NCBI GenBank assembly: GCA_028753945.1
Contig: JAPNXP010000002.1
Span: forward strand, 8,618,001 to 8,682,000
Source of the DNA: Hexactinellida sp. DTS-2022
Lineage: Eukaryota > Porifera > Hexactinellida
Direction of reading: 5' to 3'
DNA: 64,000 nucleotides
Shown here: positions 1-12,300 of the stretch, one piece after another
How positions within the stretch are numbered: position 1 is the stretch's first letter
Layout of the letters: every line of letters begins with the position of its first letter
Program-made: the position numbers and the translations under genes
Notes under the pieces: model-generated
Databases searched by the model: none
Told to the model about the DNA's origin: nothing
Seen by the model: the letters and a program-made list of their open reading frames with translations, nothing else

Positions 1-463
1 GGCGGAGGAGCAGAGTGTTCACCTAGTGTATTGCTTGCCTTAGCACACTTTGGTTTAACTAAAATTTGTTTAATTTATTAAATATTTAGCCACACATCAA
101 CCGGCACTACCGTCAAGGCGGAGGAGCAGAGTGTTCACTTAGTGTATTGTTTGTCTTAGCACACTTTGGTTTAGCTTAAATTTGTGTTATTGATTAAATA
201 TTGAGCCACACATTAATAGGCAGTACCGTCCAGGCGGAGGAGCAGAGTGTTCACTTAGTGTATTGCTTATCTTAGAACACTTTGGTTTAACTAAAATTAG
301 TATATTTATTAAATATTGAGACACACATCAACAGGAACAACCGTCCAGGCGGAGGAGCAGAGTGTTCACTTAGTGTATTGCTTGTCTTTGCACACTTTGG
401 CTTAACTAAAATTTGTTTAATTTATTAAATATTTAGCCACACATCAACAGGCATTACCGTCCA

Positions 464-564
464 GGCGGTGGAGCAGAGTGTTCACCTAGTGTATTGCTTG
501 CCTTAGCACACTTTGGTTTAACTTATTAAATATTTAGCCACACATCAACAGGCATTACCGTCCA
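464..564 (+). repeat. 101-bp monomer variant
   Basis: This monomer passes directly from ggtttaact to tattaaatatttagcc, lacking about 15 bp of the AT-rich segment found in full-length monomers. The same form recurs near 1,398, 1,962, 2,839, 3,635, 4,512 and 5,818. In the related block at 8,100 and later the equivalent monomer is full length, so the deletion marks the first 6 kb. Confidence 0.85.
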
Positions 565-796
565 GGCGGAGGAGCAGAGTGTTCACCTAGTGTATTGCTT
601 GCCTTAGCACACTTTGGTTTAACTAAAATTTGTTTAATTTATTAAATATTTAGCCACACATCAACCGGCACTACCGTCAAGGCGGAGGAGCAGAGTGTTC
701 ACTTAGTGTATTGCTTGTCTTTGCACACTTTGGTTTAACTAAAATTTGTTATATTTATTAAATATTGAGCCACACATCAACCGGCACTACCGTCAA

Positions 797-877
797 GGCG
801 GAGGAGCAGAGTGGTTTAACTTAAATTTGTTTTATTTATTAAATATTTATCCACACATCAACAGGAACTACCGTCCA
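797..877 (+). repeat. 81-bp monomer variant
   Basis: In this variant gagcagagtg joins directly to gtttaacttaaatttg. The 35 bp that normally holds the ttcacttagtg to cacactttg segment is missing. Short homology (tg) at the two edges suggests slippage or end joining. The variant recurs many times across the window (for example near 2,250, 3,920, 5,115, 6,975, 8,420, 22,350, 27,170 and 63,440), so it arose once or a few times and was spread by amplification. Confidence 0.85.
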
Positions 878-993
878 GGCGGAGGAGCAGAGTGTTCACT
901 TAGTGTAATGCTTGTCTTTGCACACTTTGGCTTAACTAAAATTTGTTTAATTTATTAAATATTTAGCCACACATCAACCGGCACTACCGTCAA

Positions 994-1557
994 GGCGGAG
1001 GAGCAGAGTGTTCACTTAGTGTATTGTTTGTCTTAGCACACTTTGGTTTAGCTTAAATTTGTGTTATTGATTAAATATTGAGCCACACATTAATAGGCAG
1101 TACCGTCCAGGCGGAGGAGCAGAGTGTTCACTTAGTGTATTGCTTATCTTAGAACACTTTGGTTTAACTAAAATTAGTATATTTATTAAATATTGAGACA
1201 CACATCAACAGGAACAACCGTCCAGGCGGAGGAGCAGAGTGTTCACTTAGTGTATTGCTTGTCTTTGCACACTTTGGCTTAACTAAAATTTGTTTAATTT
1301 ATTAAATATTTAGCCACACATCAACAGGCATTACCGTCCAGGCGGTGGAGCAGAGTGTTCACCTAGTGTATTGCTTGCCTTAGCACACTTTGGTTTAACT
1401 TATTAAATATTTAGCCACACATCAACAGGCATTACCGTCCAGGCGGAGGAGCAGAGTGTTCACCTAGTGTATTGCTTGCCTTAGCACACTTTGGTTTAAC
1501 TAAAATTTGTTTAATTTATTAAATATTTAGCCACACATCAACCGGCACTACCGTCAA
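994..1557 (+). repeat. 564-bp 5-monomer deletion variant of the HOR
   Basis: This unit has the first five monomers of the neighbouring 877-bp unit, including the 101-bp tag, but lacks the last three (116 + 81 + 116 = 313 bp), leaving 564 bp. A second copy lies at 2,435-2,998, so 8-mer and 5-mer units alternate with a super-period of 1,441 bp (117-1,557 and 1,558-2,998). The missing three monomers are exactly what unequal exchange between two monomers in register would remove. The later amplification then copied the 8+5 pair as one unit. Confidence 0.85.
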
Positions 1558-2998
1558 GGCGGAGGAGCAGAGTGTTCACTTAGTGTATTGTTTGTCTTAG
1601 CACACTTTGGTTTAGCTTAAATTTGTGTTATTGATTAAATATTGAGCCACACATTAATAGGCAGTACCGTCCAGGCGGAGGAGCAGAGTGTTCACTTAGT
1701 GTATTGCTTATCTTAGAACACTTTGGTTTAACTAAAATTAGTATATTTATTAAATATTGAGACACACATCAACAGGAACAACCGTCCAGGCGGAGGAGCA
1801 GAGTGTTCACTTAGTGTATTGCTTGTCTTTGCACACTTTGGCTTAACTAAAATTTGTTTAATTTATTAAATATTTAGCCACACATCAACAGGCATTACCG
1901 TCCAGGCGGTGGAGCAGAGTGTTCACCTAGTGTATTGCTTGCCTTAGCACACTTTGGTTTAACTTATTAAATATTTAGCCACACATCAACAGGCATTACC
2001 GTCCAGGCGGAGGAGCAGAGTGTTCACCTAGTGTATTGCTTGCCTTAGCACACTTTGGTTTAACTAAAATTTGTTTAATTTATTAAATATTTAGCCACAC
2101 ATCAACCGGCACTACCGTCAAGGCGGAGGAGCAGAGTGTTCACTTAGTGTATTGCTTGTCTTTGCACACTTTGGTTTAACTAAAATTTGTTATATTTATT
2201 AAATATTGAGCCACACATCAACCGGCACTACCGTCAAGGCGGAGGAGCAGAGTGGTTTAACTTAAATTTGTTTTATTTATTAAATATTTATCCACACATC
2301 AACAGGAACTACCGTCCAGGCGGAGGAGCAGAGTGTTCACTTAGTGTAATGCTTGTCTTTGCACACTTTGGCTTAACTAAAATTTGTTTAATTTATTAAA
2401 TATTTAGCCACACATCAACCGGCACTACCGTCAAGGCGGAGGAGCAGAGTGTTCACTTAGTGTATTGTTTGTCTTAGCACACTTTGGTTTAGCTTAAATT
2501 TGTGTTATTGATTAAATATTGAGCCACACATTAATAGGCAGTACCGTCCAGGCGGAGGAGCAGAGTGTTCACTTAGTGTATTGCTTATCTTAGAACACTT
2601 TGGTTTAACTAAAATTAGTATATTTATTAAATATTGAGACACACATCAACAGGAACAACCGTCCAGGCGGAGGAGCAGAGTGTTCACTTAGTGTATTGCT
2701 TGTCTTTGCACACTTTGGCTTAACTAAAATTTGTTTAATTTATTAAATATTTAGCCACACATCAACAGGCATTACCGTCCAGGCGGTGGAGCAGAGTGTT
2801 CACCTAGTGTATTGCTTGCCTTAGCACACTTTGGTTTAACTTATTAAATATTTAGCCACACATCAACAGGCATTACCGTCCAGGCGGAGGAGCAGAGTGT
2901 TCACCTAGTGTATTGCTTGCCTTAGCACACTTTGGTTTAACTAAAATTTGTTTAATTTATTAAATATTTAGCCACACATCAACCGGCACTACCGTCAA

Positions 2999-5900
2999 GG
3001 CGGAGGAGCAGAGTGTTCACTTAGTGTATTGTTTGTCTTAGCACACTTTGGTTTAGCTTAAATTTGTGTTATTGATTAAATATTGAGCCACACATTAATA
3101 GGCAGTACCGTCCAGGCGGAGGAGCAGAGTGTTCACTTAGTGTATTGCTTATCTTAGAACACTTTGGTTTAACTAAAATTTGTTTAATTTATTAAATATT
3201 TAGCCACACATCAACCGGCACTACCGTCAAGGCGGAGGAGCAGAGTGTTCACTTAGTGTATTGTTTGTCTTAGCACACTTTGGTTTAGCTTAAATTTGTG
3301 TTATTGATTAAATATTGAGCCACACATTAATAGGCAGTACCGTCCAGGCGGAGGAGCAGAGTGTTCACTTAGTGTATTGCTTATCTTAGAACACTTTGGT
3401 TTAACTAAAATTAGTATATTTATTAAATATTGAGACACACATCAACAGGAACAACCGTCCAGGCGGAGGAGCAGAGTGTTCACTTAGTGTATTGCTTGTC
3501 TTTGCACACTTTGGCTTAACTAAAATTTGTTTAATTTATTAAATATTTAGCCACACATCAACAGGCATTACCGTCCAGGCGGTGGAGCAGAGTGTTCACC
3601 TAGTGTATTGCTTGCCTTAGCACACTTTGGTTTAACTTATTAAATATTTAGCCACACATCAACAGGCATTACCGTCCAGGCGGAGGAGCAGAGTGTTCAC
3701 CTAGTGTATTGCTTGCCTTAGCACACTTTGGTTTAACTAAAATTTGTTTAATTTATTAAATATTTAGCCACACATCAACCGGCACTACCGTCAAGGCGGA
3801 GGAGCAGAGTGTTCACTTAGTGTATTGCTTGTCTTTGCACACTTTGGTTTAACTAAAATTTCTTATATTTATTAAATATTGAGCCACACATCAACCGGCA
3901 CTACCGTCAAGGCGGAGGAGCAGAGTGGTTTAACTTAAATTTGTTTTATTTATTAAATATTTATCCACACATCAACAGGAACTACCGTCCAGGCGGAGGA
4001 GCAGAGTGTTCACTTAGTGTAATGCTTGTCTTTGCACACTTTGGCTTAACTAAAATTTGTTTAATTTATTAAATATTTAGCCACACATCAACCGGCACTA
4101 CCGTCAAGGCGGAGGAGCAGAGTGTTCACTTAGTGTATTGTTTGTCTTAGCACACTTTGGTTTAGCTTAAATTTGTGTTATTGATTAAATATTGAGCCAC
4201 ACATTAATAGGCAGTACCGTCCAGGCGGAGGAGCAGAGTGTTCACTTAGTGTATTGCTTATCTTAGAACACTTTGGTTTAACTAAAATTAGTATATTTAT
4301 TAAATATTGAGACACACATCAACAGGAACAACCGTCCAGGCGGAGGAGCAGAGTGTTCACTTAGTGTATTGCTTGTCTTTGCACACTTTGGCTTAACTAA
4401 AATTTGTTTAATTTATTAAATATTTAGCCACACATCAACAGGCATTACCGTCCAGGCGGTGGAGCAGAGTGTTCACCTAGTGTATTGCTTGCCTTAGCAC
4501 ACTTTGGTTTAACTTATTAAATATTTAGCCACACATCAACAGGCATTACCGTCCAGGCGGAGGAGCAGAGTGTTCACCTAGTGTATTGCTTGCCTTAGCA
4601 CACTCTGGTTTAACTAAAATTTGTTTAATTTATTAAATATTTAGCCACACATCAACCGGCACTACCGTCAAGGCGGAGGAGCAGAGTGTTCACTTAGTGT
4701 ATTGCTTGTCTTTGCACACTTTGGTTTAACTAAAATTTCTTATATTTATTAAATATTGAGCCACACATCAACCGGCACTACCGTCAAGGCGGAGGAGCAG
4801 AGTGGTTTAACTTAAATTTGTTTTATTTATTAAATATTTATCCACACATCAACAGGAACTACCGTCCAGGCGGAGGAGCAGAGTGTTCACTTAGTGTAAT
4901 GCTTGTCTTTGCACACTTTGGCTTAACTAAAATTTGTTTAATTTATTAAATATTTAGCCACACATCAACCGGCACTACCGTCAAGGCGGAGGAGCAGAGT
5001 GTTCACTTAGTGTATTGCTTGTCTTTGCACACTTTGGTTTAACTAAAATTTGTTATATTTATTAAATATTGAGCCACACATCAACCGGCACTACCGTCAA
5101 GGCGGAGGAGCAGAGTGGTTTAACTTAAATTTGTTTTATTTATTTAATATTTATCCACACATCAACAGGAACTACCGTCCAGGCGGAGGAGCAGAGTGTT
5201 CACTTAGTGTAATGCTTGTCTTTGCACACTTTGGCTTAACTAAAATTTGTTTAATTTATTAAATATTTAGCCACACATCAACAGGCATTACCGTCCAGGC
5301 GGAGGAGCAGAGTGTTCACCTAGTGTATTGCTTGCCTTAGCACACTTTGGTTTAACTAAAATTTGTTTAATTTATTAAATATTTAGCCACACATCAACCG
5401 GCACTACCGTCAAGGCGGAGGAGCAGAGTGTTCACTTAGTGTATTGTTTGTCTTAGCACACTTTGGTTTAGCTTAAATTTGTGTTATTGATTAAATATTG
5501 AGCCACACATTAATAGGCAGTACCGTCCAGGCGGAGGAGCAGAGTGTTCACTTAGTGTATTGCTTATCTTAGAACACTTTGGTTTAACTAAAATTAGTAT
5601 ATTTATTAAATATTGAGACACACATCAACAGGAACAACCGTCCAGGCGGAGGAGCAGAGTGTTCACTTAGTGTATTGCTTGTCTTTGCACACTTTGGCTT
5701 AACTAAAATTTGTTTAATTTATTAAATATTTAGCCACACATCAACAGGCATTACCGTCCAGGCGGTGGAGCAGAGTGTTCACCTAGTGTATTGCTTGCCT
5801 TAGCACACTTTGGTTTAACTTATTAAATATTTAGCCACACATCAACAGGCATTACCGTCCAGGCGGAGGAGCAGAGTGTTCACCTAGTGTATTGCTTGCC

Positions 5901-6300
5901 TTAGCACACTTTGGTTTAACTAAAATTTGTTTAATTTTTTAAATATTTAGCCACACATCAACCGGCACTACCGTCAAGGCGGAGGAGCAGAGTGTTCACT
6001 AAGTGTATTGCTTGTCTTTGCACACTTTGGTTTAACTAAAATTTCTTATATTTATTAAATATTGAGCCACACATCAACCGGCACTACCGTCAAGGCGGAG
6101 GAGCAGAGTGGTTTAACTTAAATTTGTTTTATTTATTAAATATTTATCCACACATCAACAGAAACTACCGTCCAGGCGGAGGAGCAGAGTGTTCACTTAG
6201 TGTAATGCTTGTCTTTGCACACTTTGGCTTAACTAAAATTTGTTTAATTTATTAAATATTTAGCCACACATCAACCGGCACTACCGTCAAGGCGGAGGAG
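2999..6300 (+). repeat. Rearranged 8-mer/5-mer HOR region
   Basis: This continues the first HOR with irregular spacings. The 101-bp tag occurs near 2,839, 3,635, 4,512 and 5,818, giving gaps of 796, 877 and 1,306 bp. The 796-bp gap equals a 564-bp unit plus two 116-bp monomers, so whole monomers were gained or lost by in-register exchange. An 81-bp monomer variant with tatttatttaatatttatcc appears twice (about 5,140 and 6,446), marking a local 1,306-bp duplication. Confidence 0.75.
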
Positions 6301-9300
6301 CAGAGTGTTCACTTAGTGTATTGCTTGTCTTTGCACACTTTGGTTTAACTAAAATTTGTTATATTTATTAAATATTGAGCCACACATCAACCGGCACTAC
6401 CGTCAAGGCGGAGGAGCAGAGTGGTTTAACTTAAATTTGTTTTATTTATTTAATATTTATCCACACATCAACAGGAACTACCGTCCAGGCGGAGGAGCAG
6501 AGTGTTCACTTAGTGTAATGCTTGTCTTTGCACACTTTGGCTTAACTAAAATTTGTTTAATTTATTAAATATTTAGCCACACATCAACAGGCATTACCGT
6601 CCAGGCGGAGGAGCAGAGTGTTCACCTAGTGTATTGCTTGCCTTAGCACACTTTGGTTTAACTAAAATTTGTTTAATTTATTAAATATTTAGCCACACAT
6701 CAACAAGAACAAACGTCCAGGCGGAGGAGCAGAGTGTTCACTTAGTGTATTGCTTGTCTTTGCACACTTTGGCTTAACTAAAATTTGTTTAATGTATTAA
6801 ATATTTAGCCACACATCAACCGGCACTATCGTCAAGGCGGAGGAGCAGAGTGTTCACTTAGTGTATTGCTTGTCTTTGCACACTTTGGTTTAACTAAAAT
6901 TTGTTATATTTATTAAATATTGAGCCACACATCAACCGGCACTACCGTCAAGGCGGAGGAGCAGAGTGGTTTAACTTAAATTTGTTTTATTTATTAAATA
7001 TTTATCCACACATCAACAGGAACTACCGTCCAGGCGGAGGAGCAGAGTGTTCACTTAGTGTAATGCTTGTCTTTGCACACTTTGGCTTAACTAAAATTTG
7101 TTTAATTTATTAAATATTTAGCCACACATCAACAGGCATTACCGTCCAGGCGGAGGAGCAGAGTGTTCACCTAGTGTATTGCTTGCCTTAGCACACTTTG
7201 GTTTAACTAAAATTTGTTTAATTTATTAAATATTTAGCCACACATCAACAAGAACAAACGTCCAGGCGGAGGAGCAGAGTGTTCACTTAATGTATTGCTT
7301 GTCTTTGCACACTTTGGTTTAACTAAATTTGTCGAATTTATTAAATATTGAGCCACACATCAACATGAACTACCGTCCAGGCGAGGAGAAGTAGCACACT
7401 TTGGTTTGACCAAAATTTATTTTATATATTTATTATTGAGCCACACATCAACAGGCAGTACTGTCCAGGCAGAGCAGCAGAATGTTCACTTAGCGCATTG
7501 CTTGTCTTAGAACACTTTGGTTTAACTAAAATTTGTTTAATTTATTAAATATTTAGCCACACATCAACAGGAACTACCGTCCAGGCGGAGGAGCAGAGTG
7601 TTCACTTAGTGTATTGCTTGTCTTTGCACACTTTGGCTTAACACACTTTGGTTTAACAAAATTTATATTATTTATTTAATATTTAGCCACACATCAACAG
7701 GCACTACCGTCCAGGCAGAGGAGCAGTGTTCACTTAGTGTATTGTTTGTCTTAGCACACTTTGGTTTAGCTTAAATTTGTGTTATTGATTAAATATTGAG
7801 CCACACATTAATAGGCAGTACCGTCCAGGCGGAGGAGCAGAGTGTTCACTTAGTGTATTGCTTATCTTAGAACACTTTGGTTTAACTAAAATTAGTATAT
7901 TTATTAAATATTGAGACACACATCAACAGGAACAACCGTCCAGGCGGAGGAGCAGAGTGTTCACTTAGTGTATTGCTTGTCTTTGCACACTTTGGCTTAA
8001 CTAAAATTTGTTTAATTTATTAAATATTTAGCCACACATCAACAGGCATTACCGTCCAGGCGGTGGAGCAGAGTGTTCACCTAGTGTATTGCTTGCCTTA
8101 GCACACTTTGGTTTAACTAAAATTTGTTTAATTTATTAAATATTTAGCCACACATCAACAGGCATTACCGTCCAGGCGGAGGAGCAGAGTGTTCACCTAG
8201 TGTATTGCTTGCCTTAGCACACTTTGGTTTAACTAAAATTTGTTTAATTTATTAAATATTTAGCCACACATCAACCGGCACTACCGTCAAGGCGGAGGAG
8301 CAGAGTGTTCACTTAGTGTATTGCTTGTCTTTGCACACTTTGGTTTAACTAAAATTTCTTATATTTATTAAATATTGAGCCACACATCAACCGGCACTAC
8401 CGTCAAGGCGGAGGAGCAGAGTGGTTTAACTTAAATTTGTTTTATTTATTAAATATTTATCCACACATCAACAGGAACTACCGTCCAGGCGGAGGAGCAG
8501 AGTGTTCACTTAGTGTAATGCTTGTCTTTGCACACTTTGGCTTAACTAAAATTTGTTTAATTTATTAAATATTTAGCCACACATCAACCGGCACTACCGT
8601 CAAGGCGGAGGAGCAGAGTGTTCACTTAGTGTATTGCTTGTCTTTGCACACTTTGGTTTAACTAAAATTTGTTATATTTATTAAATATTGAGCCACACAT
8701 CAACCGGCACTACCGTCAAGGCGGAGGAGCAGAGTGGTTTAACTTAAATTTGTTTTATTTATTAAATATTTATCCACACATCAACAGGAACTACCGTCCA
8801 GGCGGAGGAGCAGAGTGTTCACTTAGTGTAATGCTTGTCTTTGCACACTTTGGCTTAACTAAAATTTGTTTAATTTATTAAATATTTAGCCACACATCAA
8901 CAGGCATTACCGTCCAGGCGGAGGAGCAGAGTGTTCACCTAGTGTATTGCTTGCCTTAGCACACTTTGGTTTAACTAAAATTTGTTTAATTTATTAAATA
9001 TTTAGCCACACATCAACAAGAACAAACGTCCAGGCGGAGGAGCAGAGTGTTCACTTAGTGTATTGCTTGTCTTTGCACACTTTGGCTTAACTAAAATTTG
9101 TTTAATGTATTAAATATTTAGCCACACATCAACAGGCATTACCGTCCAGGCGGAGGAGCAGAGTGTTCACTTAGTGTATTGCTTGTCTTGGCACACTTTG
9201 GTTTAACTAAAATTTGTCGAATTTATTGTATATTGAGCCACACATCAACATGAACTACAGTCCAGGCGAGGAGAAGTAGCACACTTTGGTTTAACCAAAA

Positions 9301-12300
9301 TTTCTTTTATATATTTATTATTGAGTCACACATCAACAGGCAGTACTGTCCAGGAGGAGGAGCAGAGTGTTCACTTAGTGTATTATTTGTCTTAGCACAC
9401 ATTGGTTTAACTAAAATTAGTTATATTTATTAAATATTTATCCACACATCAACAGGAACTACCGTCCAGGCGGAGGAGCAGAGTGTTCACTTAGTGTATT
9501 GCTTGTCTTTGCACACTTTGGCTTAACTAAAATTTGTTTAATTTATTAAATATTTAGCCACACATTAACAGGCAGTACCGTCCAGGCGGAGGAGCAGAGT
9601 GTTCACTTAGTGTATTGCTTGTCTTAGAACACTGGTTTAACTAAAATTAGTATATTTATTTAATATTGAGCCACACATCAACAGGAACAACCGTCCAGGC
9701 GGAGGAGCAGAGTGTTCACTTAGTGTATTGCTTGTCTTTGCACACTTTGGCTTAACACACTTTGGTTTAACAAAATTTATATTATTTATTTAATATTTAG
9801 CCACACATCAACAGGCACTACCGTCCAGGCAGAGGAGCAGTGTTCACTTAGTGTATTGTTTGTCTTAGCACACTTTGGTTTAGCTTAAATTTGTGTTATT
9901 GATTAAATATTGAGCCACACATTAATAGGCAGTACCGTCCAGGCGGAGGAGCAGAGTGTTCACTTAGTGTATTGCTTGTCTTTGCACACTTTGGTTTAAC
10001 TAAAATTTGTTATATTTATTAAATATTGAGCCACACATCAACCGGCACTACCGTCAAGGCGGAGGAGCAGAGTGGTTTAACTTAAATTTGTTTTATTTAT
10101 TAAATATTTATCCACACATCAACAGGAACTACCGTCCAGGCGGAGGAGCAGAGTGTTCACTTAGTGTAATGCTTGTCTTTGCACACTTTGGCTTAACTAA
10201 AATTTGTTTAATTTATTAAATATTTAGCCACACATCAACAGGCATTACCGTCCAGGCGGAGGAGCAGAGTGTTCACCTAGTGTATTGCTTGCCTTAGCAC
10301 ACTTTGGTTTAACTAAAATTTGTTTAATTTATTAAATATTTAGCCACACATCAACAAGAACAAACGACCAGGCGGAGGAGCAGAGTGTTCACTTAGTGTA
10401 TTGCTTGTCTTTGCACACTTTGGCTTAACTAAAATTTGTTTAATGTATTAAATATTTAGCCACACATCAACAGGCATTACCGTCCAGGCGGAGGAGCAGA
10501 GTGTTCACTTAGTGTATTGCTTGTCTTGGCACACTTTGGTTTAACTAAAATTTGTCGAATTTATTGTATATTGAGCCACACATCAACATGAACTACAGTC
10601 CAGGCGAGGAGAAGTAGCACACTTTGGTTTAACCAAAATTTCTTTTATATATTTATTATTGAGTCACACATCAACAGGCAGTACTGTCCAGGAGGAGGAG
10701 CAGAGTGTTCACTTAGTGTATTATTTGTCTTAGCACACATTGGTTTAACTAAAATTAGTTATATTTATTAAATATTTATCCACACATCAACAGGAACTAC
10801 CGTCCAGGCGGAGGAGCAGAGTGTTCACTTAGTGTATTGCTTGTCTTAGAACACTGGTTTAACTAAAATTAGTATATTTATTTAATATTGAGCCACACAT
10901 CAACAGGAACAACCGTCCAGGCGGAGGAGCAGAGTGTTCACTTAGTGTATTGCTTGTCTTTGCACACTTTGGCTTAACACACTTTGGTTTAACAAAATTT
11001 ATATTATTTATTTAATATTTAGCCACACATCAACAGGCACTACCGTCCAGGCAGAGGAGCAGTGTTCACTTAGTGTATTGTTTGTCTTAGCACACTTTGG
11101 TTTAGCTTAAATTTGTGTTATTGATTAAATATTGAGCCACACATTAATAGGCAGTACCGTCCAGGCGGAGGAGCAGAGTGTTCACTTAGTGTATTGCTTA
11201 TCTTAGAACACTTTGGTGTATTGCTTGTCTTTGCACACTTTGGCTTAACTAAAATTTGTTTAATGTATTAAATATTTAGCCACACATCAACCGGCACTAC
11301 CGTCAAGGCGGAGGAGCAGAGTGGTTTAACTTAAATTTGTTTTATTTATTAAATATTTATCCACACATCAACAGGAACTACCGTCCAGGCGGAGGAGCAG
11401 AGTGTTCACTTAGTGTAATGCTTGTCTTTGCACACTTTGGCTTAACTAAAATTTGTTTAATTTATTAAATATTTAGCCACACATCAACCGGCACTACCGT
11501 CAAGGCGGAGGAGCAGAGTGTTCACTTAGTGTATTGCTTGTCTTTGCACACTTTGGTTTAACTAAAATTTGTTATATTTATTAAATATTGAGCCACACAT
11601 CAACCGGCACTACCGTCAAGGCGGAGGAGCAGAGTGGTTTAACTTAAATTTGTTTTATTTATTAAATATTTATCCACACATCAACAGGAACTACCGTCCA
11701 GGCGGAGGAGCAGAGTGTTCACTTAGTGTAATGCTTGTCTTTGCACACTTTGGCTTAACTAAAATTTGTTTAATTTATTAAATATTTAGCCACACATCAA
11801 CAGGCATTACCGTCCAGGCGGAGGAGCAGAGTGTTCACCTAGTGTATTGCTTGCCTTTGCACACTTTGGTTTAACTAAAATTTGTTTAATTTATTAAATA
11901 TTTAGCCACACATCAACAAGAACAAACGTCCAGGCGGAGGAGCAGAGTGTTCACTTAGTGTATTGCTTGTCTTTGCACACTTTGGCTTAACTAAAATTTG
12001 TTTAATGTATTAAATATTTAGCCACACATCAACAGGCATTACCGTCCAGGCGGAGGAGCAGAGTGTTCACTTAGTGTATTGCTTGTCTTGGCACACTTTG
12101 GTTTAACTAAAATTTGTCGAATTTATTGTATATTGAGCCACACATCAACATGAACTACAGTCCAGGCGAGGAGAAGTAGCACACTTTGGTTTAACCAAAA
12201 TTTCTTTTATATATTTATTATTGAGTCACACATCAACAGGCAGTACTGTCCAGGAGGAGGAGCAGAGTGTTCACTTAGTGTATTATTTGTCTTAGCACAC

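Larger units (their letters stand above)
117..993 (+). repeat. 877-bp 8-monomer higher-order repeat unit (reference copy)
   Basis: Eight consecutive monomers start at 117, 233, 348, 464, 565, 681, 797 and 878, with lengths 116, 115, 116, 101, 116, 116, 81 and 116 bp, summing to 877. The 101-bp and 81-bp monomers act as position tags. The same order returns at 1,558-2,434, and the 101-bp tag recurs at 877-bp spacing between about 3,635 and 4,512. This is a higher-order repeat in the alpha-satellite sense: monomers within the unit differ from one another, while equivalent monomers in successive units appear almost identical. Confidence 0.9.

Noticed and set aside
746..958. A 70-residue open frame repeated at least a dozen times (also at 2,187, 5,050, 6,901, 8,669 and elsewhere), plus 74- and 83-residue relatives
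   Set aside because: They are translations of an 81-bp and neighbouring monomers that happen to lack stops in one frame. The protein repeats because the DNA repeats, and the period is not a multiple of three. They have no recognisable domain, and near-identity is at the DNA level including silent sites.
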